A model generated the notes under the pieces. That model saw nothing but the letters and a program-made list of their open reading frames with translations. It had not been told where the DNA came from and did not search any database. Positions 1-10,700 of a stretch of 33,743 nt of DNA are shown here, piece by piece. Source of the stretch: Nitrosomonadales bacterium (lineage in GTDB: Bacteria; Pseudomonadota; Gammaproteobacteria; Burkholderiales; Gallionellaceae); assembly GCA_023259015.1 (NCBI GenBank), contig JAHFRC010000018.1, positions 1 through 33,743 of the forward strand, written 5' to 3'. The translations under genes and the position numbers were made by a program. Each line of letters begins with the position of its first letter. Positions within the stretch are counted from its first letter, which is position 1.

Positions 1-32
1 CCGGCAAGGGCCTGAAAGACGCAGTAAATTAA
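1..32 (+). CDS. 3' end of a DNA-binding protein HU-like gene (partial, ...GKGLKDAVN*)
   Basis: Reading frame ggc aag ggc ctg aaa gac gca gta aat taa at 3-32 gives GKGLKDAVN-stop, matching the typical HU C-terminus; only about 10 codons are visible. Confidence 0.5.
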   Translation, partial: GKGLKDAVN

Positions 33-41
33 TATTCTTTC

Positions 42-117
42 GGGTGCTTAGCTCAGCTGGTAGAGCGTCGCCCTTACAAGGCGAATGTCGGCGGTTCGAT
101 CCCGTCAGCACCTACCA
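42..117 (+). tRNA. tRNA-Val (anticodon TAC), CCA encoded
   Basis: GGGTGCT...AGCACCTACCA acceptor pairing; anticodon stem TCGCC/GGCGA with loop CTTACAA; GGTTCGATCCC T arm. Confidence 0.95.
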
Positions 118-129
118 GATTTAATTTTC

Positions 130-160
130 AAAAGGGCTAGGTTGGTTCCTGGCCCTTTTT
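130..160 (+). terminator. Rho-independent terminator downstream of tRNA-Val
   Basis: AAAAGGGCtAGG-TTGGTT-CCTgGCCCTTTTT hairpin with T tract. Confidence 0.75.
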
Positions 161-204
161 CTTGTCTGGGCTTGTAACTTAATTACCCTTTTTAAAACCC
201 GTTG

Positions 205-231
205 AAGTGCGGCGTTGCCGCACTTTGTTTT
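205..231 (+). terminator. Terminator-like hairpin in the thrS leader (possible attenuator)
   Basis: Perfect 9-bp stem AAGTGCGGC-GTT-GCCGCACTT followed by TGTTTTTG, about 60 nt upstream of the thrS ATG. Confidence 0.6.
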
Positions 232-286
232 TGAAGGCAATATTTTTGTTTTAATAAGAATCAGCTATTTTTTGAGAAAATCCAGT

Positions 287-2200
287 ATGCCAATTATTAC
301 CTTGCCGGATAGTTCGCAACGCAGTTATGCGCTACCCATTACCGTCGCCGAAATTGCGCAAAGCATTGGCGCCGGCTTGGCGCGCGCCGCGCTGGCGGGC
401 AAGGTGGATGGAATACTGGTTGATACATCGCACCTGATTTCTGCCGATGCGTCCTTGTCCATCATCACAGACAAGGATGCGGAGGGGCTCGAGCTTATCC
501 GCCATTCCACTGCGCATTTATTGGCTTATGCGGTGAAGGAACTATTTCCTGAAGCGCAAGTGACTATTGGGCCGGTGATTGAAAACGGATTTTATTATGA
601 CTTCTCTTATGCGCGGCCCTTTACACCGGAGGACTTGGCGGCAATAGAGAAACGCATGGCAGAGCTGGTGAAACTGGATTTGCCCATCGTGCGCCGTGTG
701 TTGCCACGCGACGAGGCGGTGGCGTATTTCAAGCGCATCGGCGAGCACTACAAGGCGGAAATTATTTCTTCTATTCCGGCAGATCAAGAGGTGTCGCTGT
801 ATAGCGAGGGCGAATTCACCGACTTGTGCCGCGGCCCGCACGTGCCGTCCACCGGCAAACTCAAGGTGTTCAAGTTGATGAGCGTAGCGGGGGCCTATTG
901 GCGTGGAGACCACCGCAACGAAATGCTGCAGCGCATCTATGGCACGGCCTGGGCGAAGAAGGAAGACCTTGATGCCTACCTGCACCGGCTGGAAGAAGCG
1001 GAGAAGCGCGACCACCGCAAGCTGGCCAAGCAACTCGACTTGTTCCACATGCAGGATGATGCGCCAGGTATGGTGTTCTGGCACCCCAACGGCTGGACCA
1101 TCTGGCAGGAAGTCGAGCAGTATATGCGCACCAAGTTCCGCGAGTATGGCTATCTGGAAGTGCGCACGCCGACCATACTGGATCGCACACTGTGGGAAAA
1201 ATCCGGGCACTGGGAAAATTACCGCGACAACATGTTTACCACCCATTCGGAAGCGCGCGATTATGCGGTGAAGCCGATGAATTGCCCCGGCCACGTACAG
1301 ATTTTCAATCACGGCCTGCACAGCTACCGCGACCTGCCGATGCGTTTGGCCGAGTTTGGTTCGTGCCACCGCAATGAGCCTTCCGGTTCGCTGCATGGTT
1401 TGATGCGCGTGCGCGGTTTTATCCAGGATGACGCACATATTTTTTGCGCCGAGCGCCAGATTGAAAGCGAGGTGGCGGATTTCATCGTGATGCTGCAAAA
1501 AATATATGCGGATTTCGGTTTCAACGATGTGCTGGTGAAGCTGTCCACGCGCCCGGAGAAACGCGTCGGTTCCGATGAGACTTGGGACAAGGCGGAGACG
1601 GCGCTGGCTGCCGCGCTCAAGCAAAACAAGCTGGAATATGACTTACAACCGGGTGAAGGGGCGTTCTACGGCCCCAAGATAGAATTTTCGCTGAAGGATA
1701 CGCTGGGGCGCGTGTGGCAATGCGGCACCATCCAGCTGGATTTCAACCTGCCGGTGCGCCTGGGTGCGGAATATGTGGACGAGGACAATACGCGCAAGGC
1801 GCCGGTGATGCTGCACCGCGCCATCCTGGGTTCGCTGGAGCGTTTCATCGGCATTCTCATCGAACATCACGCCGGAGCCTTTCCGCTGTGGTTGTCGCCG
1901 GTGCAGCTGGTGGTGATGAATATCTCGCAGGCGCAGGAGGATTACACCGCTTGGGTGGCCAATACTTTGCGCGAGGCTGGCTTCCGCGTGCAGATAGATT
2001 TGCGCAATGAGAAGATTACCTATAAAATACGCGAACATAGCTTGCAGAAATTGCCTTACCAACTGATTGTGGGGGACAAGGAAGTGGCTGCGGGTCTGGT
2101 TGCCGTGCGAAACCGTAAAGGTGAGGACCTTGGGCAGATGCCGGTGCAGGCGTTGATGCAACGCCTGCAATCGGAATTGCAAACGGGCAGCGCGGTTTAA
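287..2200 (+). CDS. thrS: Threonine--tRNA ligase
   Basis: Full-length ThrRS: TGS domain start [42 protein letters not shown], class II motifs, C-terminal anticodon-binding domain. The ATG at 287 is preferred over the track start at 215, which lies inside a hairpin. Confidence 0.97.
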   Translation: MPIITLPDSSQRSYALPITVAEIAQSIGAGLARAALAGKVDGILVDTSHLISADASLSIITDKDAEGLELIRHSTAHLLAYAVKELFPEAQVTIGPVIENGFYYDFSYARPFTPEDLAAIEKRMAELVKLDLPIVRRVLPRDEAVAYFKRIGEHYKAEIISSIPADQEVSLYSEGEFTDLCRGPHVPSTGKLKVFKLMSVAGAYWRGDHRNEMLQRIYGTAWAKKEDLDAYLHRLEEAEKRDHRKLAKQLDLFHMQDDAPGMVFWHPNGWTIWQEVEQYMRTKFREYGYLEVRTPTILDRTLWEKSGHWENYRDNMFTTHSEARDYAVKPMNCPGHVQIFNHGLHSYRDLPMRLAEFGSCHRNEPSGSLHGLMRVRGFIQDDAHIFCAERQIESEVADFIVMLQKIYADFGFNDVLVKLSTRPEKRVGSDETWDKAETALAAALKQNKLEYDLQPGEGAFYGPKIEFSLKDTLGRVWQCGTIQLDFNLPVRLGAEYVDEDNTRKAPVMLHRAILGSLERFIGILIEHHAGAFPLWLSPVQLVVMNISQAQEDYTAWVANTLREAGFRVQIDLRNEKITYKIREHSLQKLPYQLIVGDKEVAAGLVAVRNRKGEDLGQMPVQALMQRLQSELQTGSAV

Positions 2201-2218
2201 TTTTTTGGAGAAACTACA

Positions 2219-2737
2219 ATAGCTCAAGAAAAAGCACAACGCCTCAACGAGCAAGTAACAGCACCTCGAGTGCGGCTGGTTGGTGCAGAAGGGGAGCCGC
2301 TCGGTATTGTGGCAGTCGCGGAAGCGATACGTCTGGCCGAGGAAGCTGAATTGGATCTGGTGGAAATTGCACCCATGGCGGAGCCGCCGGTGTGCCGCAT
2401 CATGGATTATGGCAAGTTCAAGTACGCCGAGAGTAAAAAGCAGCACGAGGCCAAACTTAAACAAAAGCAGGTACAGATCAAGGAAGTCAAATTCCGTCCC
2501 GGCACGGACGAAGGTGATTACAACATCAAGTTGCGCAACCTGATCCGCTTTCTGGGTGAAGGTGACAAGACCAAGGTCACTTTGCGTTTCCGTGGCCGCG
2601 AGATTGCGCATCAGGGTCTCGGTATGCGCCTGCTGGAGCGGGTTAAGGCCGATCTGGATGATTATGGCACTGTGGAGCAGTTTCCCAAGATGGAAGGCCG
2701 CCAGATGGTGATGGTGCTGGGGCCCAAAAAGAAATAG
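2219..2737 (+). CDS. infC: Translation initiation factor IF-3, non-canonical ATA start codon
   Basis: The frame extends upstream of the track ORF (2270) to ATA-GCT-CAA-GAA-AAA-GCA-CAA-CGC preceded by TTGGAG; IF3 sequence [16 protein letters not shown]...[15 protein letters not shown]. Confidence 0.93.
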   Translation: MAQEKAQRLNEQVTAPRVRLVGAEGEPLGIVAVAEAIRLAEEAELDLVEIAPMAEPPVCRIMDYGKFKYAESKKQHEAKLKQKQVQIKEVKFRPGTDEGDYNIKLRNLIRFLGEGDKTKVTLRFRGREIAHQGLGMRLLERVKADLDDYGTVEQFPKMEGRQMVMVLGPKKK

Positions 2738-2767
2738 ATACTATAGAGTTAACGTTGCGCCGGTTAA

Positions 2768-2851
2768 GGGACTGGCTGGAGCGGTGGTGCAGTAGACAGT
2801 CCCAAACAAGTGGTTCCAGGTTTTTAAGCGTTCCTGTCAGGAACCTCCTGG
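2768..2851 (+). promoter_or_regulatory. Structured infC-rpmI intergenic leader (candidate L20 autoregulatory element)
   Basis: GGGACTG(2768-2774)/CAGTCCC(2797-2803) stem, CCAGG(2816-2820)/CCTGG(2847-2851), and nested GTTCC/GGAAC (2830-2844), just upstream of rpmI. Confidence 0.4.
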
Positions 2852-2874
2852 CGCCATCAAATTATGGAGTTACC

Positions 2875-3072
2875 ATGCCTAAAATGAAAACCAAGAGCGG
2901 TGCCGCCAAGCGTTTCAAGGTGCGTGCCGGTGGTAGCGTGAAGCGCTCGCAAGCGTTCAAGCGCCACATTCTCACCAAGAAGACTACCAAGAACAAACGT
3001 CAATTGCGCGGCACTACTGAAGTTCACGCATCCAACACGGCGTCCGTGCGCGCCATGATGCCTTACGCATAA
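2875..3072 (+). CDS. rpmI: 50S ribosomal protein L35
   Basis: [48 protein letters not shown]-like TATGGAG upstream. The track ORF start at 2755 is over-extended. Confidence 0.97.
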   Translation: MPKMKTKSGAAKRFKVRAGGSVKRSQAFKRHILTKKTTKNKRQLRGTTEVHASNTASVRAMMPYA

Positions 3073-3082
3073 GGAGTGGGAC

Positions 3083-4524
<1,442 letters not shown>

Positions 4525-4526
4525 CC

Positions 4527-6881
4527 ATGCAATTCTCTGAATCATGGCTGCGCTCTTTTGTTAACCCATCGCTTTCCAGGGAGGAACTGGCGCATCTATT
4601 GACCATGGCCGGGCTGGAAGTGGAAGAGATGACAGCGGTCGCGCCGGCCTTCGATAAGGTGGTTGTCGCGCAAGTGCTGACCAAGGACAAACATCCCAGC
4701 GCCGACCGCTTGAATGTTTTGACCGTGAATACAGGGCAGGGCGAGCCGCTGACCATCGTGTGCGGCGCGCAAAACGTCAGCGTCGGTATGAAAGCTCCCT
4801 GCGCGCTGATCGGTGCGAAGCTGCCTGGCATCGAAATCAAGCAGGCCAAGGTGCGCGGTGTCGAGTCGTTCGGGATGATGTGTTCTGAAATGGAACTGGG
4901 GTTGGCGGAAGAGAGTCATGGCCTCATGGAACTGGATGCCGATGCGCCGGTAGGGCAGAGCATACGCGAGCACCTTGATCTGGATGATTACCTGATCACG
5001 CTCAAGCTGACGCCGAACCGCAGCGATTGCCTGTCGTTATATGGCATTGCGCGCGAAGTATCAGCCTTGACGGGTGTGCCGCTACAAACCATTCCCCAAG
5101 CCAGTTTCAAGTTGGGCGGCGACCCGAGCTGCATGGTTAAAGTAGCGGCGCCCAGTGCTTGTCCGCGCTATGCAGGGCGTGTGATCACTGGGGTGAACGC
5201 CAAGGCGGCTACACCTGCTTGGATGGTGCAGCGTCTCGAGCGTTGCGGCCTGCGCAGTATCAGTGCATTGGTGGATGTGACCAACTATGTGTTGCTCGAA
5301 CTGGGGCAGCCGCTGCATGCCTTTGATGTGGCGAAACTGGATGGTGACATTGAGGTGCGTTTTGCGCGTACCGGAGAGAGCTTAAAACTACTGAATGAGC
5401 AGACCGTGGAACTGCAAGAAGATATGCTGGTGATCGCTGACAGCAAGCAGCCGGTTGCCTTGGCGGGTGTGATGGGCGGCGCGGACAGCGCTGTAAGCGA
5501 TGCGACTACCGACATTTTTCTGGAGAGCGCTTTTTTTACACCCGGCGTGATTGCCGGCAAATCGCGCTGTCTGGGTTTTAGTTCCGATTCTTCTTACCGT
5601 TTCGAGCGCGGTGTGGATTTTGCCGCAACACAAGTGGCTCTGGATCGTGCCACAGAATTGATCCTTGACATTTGCGGCGGAAAGGCCGAAGCGGTGGTGG
5701 AAGTGCTGGGGGAGTTGCCCGCACGCAATCCGGTAAAGCTTCGCGTGCCAAGGGTGGAGCGTTTGCTGGGCGTGAAGCTGGAGCCAGAGGATATCGCGCA
5801 GATATTGTCACGGCTGGGCATGGTGGCCAAGCTAAAGGGCGATGAATTCAGCGTGGCACCGCCCAGCTACCGCTTCGACGTCGCCATCGAAGAAGACTTG
5901 ATCGAAGAAGTCGCGCGTATTTATGGCTACGAGAAAATCCAGCAAGCGCGACCGCAAGCATGCATGGGCATGTTATTGCTGGCCGGGTCGCAACGCCCTC
6001 TAGCGAAGCTGCGCCAGTCGCTGGTATTGCGCGACTATCAGGAAACCATCAACTACGCTTTTGTGGAAGCCAAATGGGAGCGCGACCTGTGCGGCAACAC
6101 TGCGCCAGTCGCATTGAAAAACCCCATTGCCAGCCAGATGGGCGTAATGCGCAGCAGCTTGCTGGGGGGGCTACTTGCCGTTTTGCGCACCAATCTTGCA
6201 CGCAAGCAGCCGCGCGTTCGCCTGTTCGAGGTGGGCGGTTGTTTTGCCGCCGGGGCGTGCGGCTATATACAGCACGAACGCATGGCTGGCCTGGCCTATG
6301 GGACAGCGCTACCGGAGCAGTGGAGCTTAACATCACGCAACGTGGATTTTTATGATGTAAAAGCGGATGTGGAAGCACTGTTTGCTCCGGCGACGTTAAA
6401 CTTTGTGACGGCGACACACCCGGCCTTGCATCCCGGACGTTCGGCGCAAATCCTGTCTGGCGGCAAAGCCGTGGGCTGGATCGGCGAACTTCATCCGCAG
6501 TGGATGCAGCAATATGATATCCCGCAGGCTGCTGTGTGGTTCGAAGTTGACCTTGCTGCCTTAATGCAGGCCACAGTGCCACACGCGGCAGAGATTTCCA
6601 AATTTCCGCCGGTGCGACGCGATATCGCCGTCGTGGTGAACGATGGAGTGGCGGGGCAGTCCTTGCTGGAAGTTATGCGTGCTGAAAATGCTCCATTTGT
6701 TGCCGAGATTGCCTTGTTCGACTTGTATCGCGGCAAGGGCGTAGAGTTGGGCAAAAAAAGCCTTGCTTTCCGTGTGTTATTGCAAGATACTCAAAAAACA
6801 TTAACAGACGTTGAAATAGACCATAGTGTTGCGCGCCTGATCGCGGTATTGCAAAAACAGGGTGCTCAATTACGTATATGA
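4527..6881 (+). CDS. pheT: Phenylalanine--tRNA ligase beta subunit
   Basis: [33 protein letters not shown], tRNA-binding domain, B5 domain, C-terminal FDX-ACB; follows pheS by 2 bp. Confidence 0.97.
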   Translation: MQFSESWLRSFVNPSLSREELAHLLTMAGLEVEEMTAVAPAFDKVVVAQVLTKDKHPSADRLNVLTVNTGQGEPLTIVCGAQNVSVGMKAPCALIGAKLPGIEIKQAKVRGVESFGMMCSEMELGLAEESHGLMELDADAPVGQSIREHLDLDDYLITLKLTPNRSDCLSLYGIAREVSALTGVPLQTIPQASFKLGGDPSCMVKVAAPSACPRYAGRVITGVNAKAATPAWMVQRLERCGLRSISALVDVTNYVLLELGQPLHAFDVAKLDGDIEVRFARTGESLKLLNEQTVELQEDMLVIADSKQPVALAGVMGGADSAVSDATTDIFLESAFFTPGVIAGKSRCLGFSSDSSYRFERGVDFAATQVALDRATELILDICGGKAEAVVEVLGELPARNPVKLRVPRVERLLGVKLEPEDIAQILSRLGMVAKLKGDEFSVAPPSYRFDVAIEEDLIEEVARIYGYEKIQQARPQACMGMLLLAGSQRPLAKLRQSLVLRDYQETINYAFVEAKWERDLCGNTAPVALKNPIASQMGVMRSSLLGGLLAVLRTNLARKQPRVRLFEVGGCFAAGACGYIQHERMAGLAYGTALPEQWSLTSRNVDFYDVKADVEALFAPATLNFVTATHPALHPGRSAQILSGGKAVGWIGELHPQWMQQYDIPQAAVWFEVDLAALMQATVPHAAEISKFPPVRRDIAVVVNDGVAGQSLLEVMRAENAPFVAEIALFDLYRGKGVELGKKSLAFRVLLQDTQKTLTDVEIDHSVARLIAVLQKQGAQLRI

Positions 6882-6891
6882 GGAGAGGGAA

Positions 6892-7197
6892 ATGACATTA
6901 ACCAAAGCTGAAATCGCAGATTTGCTGTTTGAGAAAGTTGGTTTGAACAAACGCGAGGCCAAGGATATGGTAGAAGCATTTTTTGAGGAGATCCGTATCC
7001 AGCTCGAACACGGTGAAAGCATTAAATTGTCGGGCTTCGGCAATTTCCAATTGCGCGATAAACCGCAACGTCCTGGGCGCAATCCAAAGACTGGTGAAGA
7101 AATTCCCATCACCGCACGACGCGTGGTGACTTTTCATCCCAGCCAGAAACTCAAGAGCATGGTAGAGAAGAGCTATCATGGAAAAATACACGCCTAA
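6892..7197 (+). CDS. ihfA: Integration host factor alpha subunit
   Basis: [98 protein letters not shown]. Confidence 0.95.
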   Translation: MTLTKAEIADLLFEKVGLNKREAKDMVEAFFEEIRIQLEHGESIKLSGFGNFQLRDKPQRPGRNPKTGEEIPITARRVVTFHPSQKLKSMVEKSYHGKIHA

Positions 7198-7552
7198 TTC
7201 CGAATTACCCGCAATCCCGGCCAAGCGATACTTTACCATCGGTGAAGTGAGCGAACTGTGCGGTGTGAAGGCGCATGTGCTGCGCTATTGGGAGCAGGAA
7301 TTTACCCAGCTCAAACCGGTCAAGCGGCGCGGCAACCGGCGTTACTATCAGCATCACGAGGTGCTGCTCATCCGCCATATTCGCCAGTTGCTGTATGAAG
7401 ACGGCTTTACCATCAGCGGTGCCCGTGGCCGCCTGGATCATCTTGTCGCACAGCAAGAGGAGACGGCACAGGCGCAACTGCTGCCACTGCACATTAATCC
7501 CGCAGAATTGCGCCGCGAAATCCGCGAAATTATTGCATTGTTGCAGGCCTGA
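7178..7552 (+). CDS. MerR-family transcriptional regulator
   Basis: [67 protein letters not shown] winged-helix MerR domain; overlaps the ihfA 3' end. Confidence 0.92.
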   Translation: MEKYTPNSELPAIPAKRYFTIGEVSELCGVKAHVLRYWEQEFTQLKPVKRRGNRRYYQHHEVLLIRHIRQLLYEDGFTISGARGRLDHLVAQQEETAQAQLLPLHINPAELRREIREIIALLQA

Positions 7553-7595
7553 AAAGGCTCACCTTTAACCCGGGCTTGGCGTTGCCATTATAAAT

Positions 7596-7609
7596 GGCCA
7601 ACGTTGGCC
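7596..7609. promoter_or_regulatory. Perfect 14-bp palindrome GGCCAACGTTGGCC upstream of the TPS operon
   Basis: Self-complementary sequence in the merR-tpsA intergenic region; preceded by GTTGCCATTATAAATGG, which overlaps it in a second imperfect dyad. Confidence 0.35.
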
Positions 7610-7768
7610 TCTATCATATTTTGAGCAAATTTGCAATACGATCTCTGATATATATCTAGCCTTGGACAATTACTGTATAAAATAAAAACATTTATGCGTT
7701 TATTAAGGGATGTTTATTGGAATCCTGTTGTCTTAGTAAACGTATATAGGGAGGGCGGAGGGTTTATC

Positions 7769-10700
7769 ATGAAACTCTATGCATCAGTGAATTGTGCCTA
7801 CCGCTTGGTGTGGAAACGCGCGTGGGTTGCCATCGCCAGAAACGCCAATAAACATGGTGAATCCATGTCGACGCGTAAACTGGTTGCAGCGGCATTGATG
7901 CTCGCAACACCGCTGGCGCTTGCTGCACCGGCTGGTGGGCAGGTTAGCGCCGGTTCTGGTGCAATTAACCAAACAGGCGCGACCACCACCATTATCCAGC
8001 AAAGTCAGAACCTCGCCATCAACTGGCAAAGCTTCGGCATTGCGGCTAATGAAACGGTGCGCTTCAACCAGCCTAACGCATCATCCATCGCACTCAACCG
8101 CGTGTTAGGCCAGGATCCCAGCCAGATTTTCGGCAACCTCAGTGCAAACGGCCAAGTATTCATTTTAAATCCCAACGGCGTGCTGTTCGGCGCCGCAGCA
8201 CAAGTAAATGTCGGCGGCTTGGCAGCTTCGACGCTCAGCCTGAACGACGCCGATTTTTTGGCGGGCAAGTACAGCTTCAGCAAGATTGGCGTAGTTGGAA
8301 GTGTCGTTAATCAAGGTGAACTCACCGCCGCGAATGGCGGCTATATCGCCTTGCTCGCACCGGAAGTGCGCAATGAAGGCGTAATCACTGCCACTTTCGG
8401 CACGGCATTACTTGCCGCAGGCGACAAGGTCACGCTCAACCTCAACAATGGCTCGTTGCTTACATACAGTGTAGATAAGGGTTCACTTAACGCGCTGGCA
8501 GAAAACAGGCAACTCATCCAGACCGACGGCGGGCAAGTGATCATGTCTGCCAAGGCTGCCGATGCACTCAGCACTGCTGTAGTCAATAACACCGGCATTA
8601 TCGAAGCACGCACCATTCAAAACCATGGAGGCGTCATCAAGCTGCTGGGCGATATGCAAAGCGGCCTGGCAAATGTCGGCGGCACGCTGGATGCTTCAGC
8701 TCCCAATGGCGGCGATGGAGGATTCATCGAAACCTCCGCCGCGCACGTCAAGGTAGCCGATGCCGCTCGTGTGACTACGGTTGCACCCGCTGGCAGCAAC
8801 GGCACATGGCTGATTGACCCGAATGACTATACCATCGCTGCGTCGGGCGGTGATATTACAGGTGCAACACTCTCGACCAATCTCGGCACGGGTAATGTCA
8901 GCATCCTGAGCAGCAGCGGGGCCGGGGGTTCGGCGGGTGCTGTGAATGTGAACGATGCGGTGACTTGGTCTGCCAATAAACTCACCCTTAACGCCCAAAA
9001 CAACATCAACATCAACGCCAACCTGAACGGCTCTGGCACGGCCAGCCTTGCACTGGAGTATGGGCAAGGCGCGCTGGCATCAGGCAACACCAGTGACTAC
9101 ATCATCCATGCCGCAGTCAACCTTCCCGCTGGTTCCAACTTCAGCACCAAGCTGGGTTCGGATGGCACAACCAAAAACTACACCGTCATTACCAGTTTGG
9201 GTGCGGCGGGCAGTACCACTACCACTGATTTGCAGGGCATGAATGGCAACCCGGCTCTTAACTACGCCCTCGGTGCAAACATTGGCGCCACGGCTACCAG
9301 TGGCTGGAATAGTGGTTCAGGCTTCGCGCCGATCTCTCTCGGCGGCACGTTCGATGGCTTGGGCCATATCATTTCCAACCTTACCATAAACCGGCCAGCG
9401 GCAAATAATGTAGGACTGTTTGGGACGACACTTTCAGGCAGCACCGTTCGGGATGTGGGGTTGGAGGGCGGCAGCGTGACCGGACTTAACTATGTCGGCG
9501 GGCTGGCCGGATCTAACTACGGCAGCATCAGCAACAGCTATGCCGCATGCAGCGTGACCGGGGGCCTTAACGGAAGAGTTGGTGGATTGGTGGGGCAGAA
9601 CAACAAAACCATCAGCACCAGTTATGCCTCTGGTACTGTGACGACGGGTACTAACGGCTACGCTGGCGGACTGGTGGGGTACAACAACTTTGGCGGCCCT
9701 ATTTCTAGTACTACATATACTGATATCAGCAACAGCTACGCAACCGGCAGTGTAACCAGTAGCGTTAACGGCTTCGCCGGCGGACTGGTGGGGATTAACA
9801 ACTCCAACATCCATTACAGTTATGCATCTGGCAGCGTAAGCGGAGCCGGAACTAACAGGGGGCTGGTTGGATTCAACGTTCCCGGAAGCTGGTACAGCTT
9901 CTGGGATAAGGATACTTCTGGCCAAACAACCAGCAGTTCCAGTTATGACATGGGCAAGACTACCGTGCAGATGATGACACAGACAACCTTCACCAGCCAG
10001 GGATGGGACTTCACCAACATCTGGTGGATGTCCGATACCAGCACCCGCCCCTTCCTGCGCATGGAATACAGTACCACTATCAACAACGCTCACCAGTTGC
10101 AGTTGATGGCAATGAATTTGTCGGCTAACTACACTCTTGGCGCGAATATTAATGCCTCTGGAACCGCGTTGGCAGCGGGCATGGGAGGCAGCGCAGGTTT
10201 CGCACCGATTGGCAGCAACGGGACACCATTCACCGGCAACTTCGACGGAATGAACTACACCATCAGTGGCCTGACCATCAGCCGCCCATCCACAAATTAT
10301 GTCGGCCTGTTCGGGTATGTTGATGCTTCCACCCTCAGCAATGTTTCGGTTGCGGGTAATGTGACCGGATACGATTATGTTGGCGGCCTGGTCGGAAAAA
10401 CCAACAACTCGAGCACCATCAGCAATGTAACCAGTTCTGCCACAGTAACCGGTAACGCAAATGTCGGCAGTATCGTTGGTTTGAATGACCCGAGCACTCT
10501 CAGTAATGTGTCAGCCAGCGGTATTGTAACAGGTGTTACCAATGTCGGCGGTATAGTGGGATGGAATGATTCCAGCGCCATTAACGGCGCAACTTTTTCC
10601 GGCACAGTAACAGGCCTTGCCGGTTCTGATAGCGTGGGTGGTTTGATTGGAAAAAATTCAGGCGCCAGCAATATCAGCAATGTTTTTGCGGGCGGCACCG

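Noticed and set aside
542-1624. 360-aa minus-strand ORF opposite thrS
   Set aside because: Shadow ORF fully antisense to a clearly conserved gene; protein is His/Arg/Ala-rich with no recognisable domain.
1643-2611. 322-aa minus-strand ORF across thrS-infC
   Set aside because: Spans the junction of two real genes on the opposite strand; no domain signature.
7178-7197. ihfA/merR overlap as unusual gene overlap
   Set aside because: Short overlap between co-directional genes in a commonly conserved order; ordinary.
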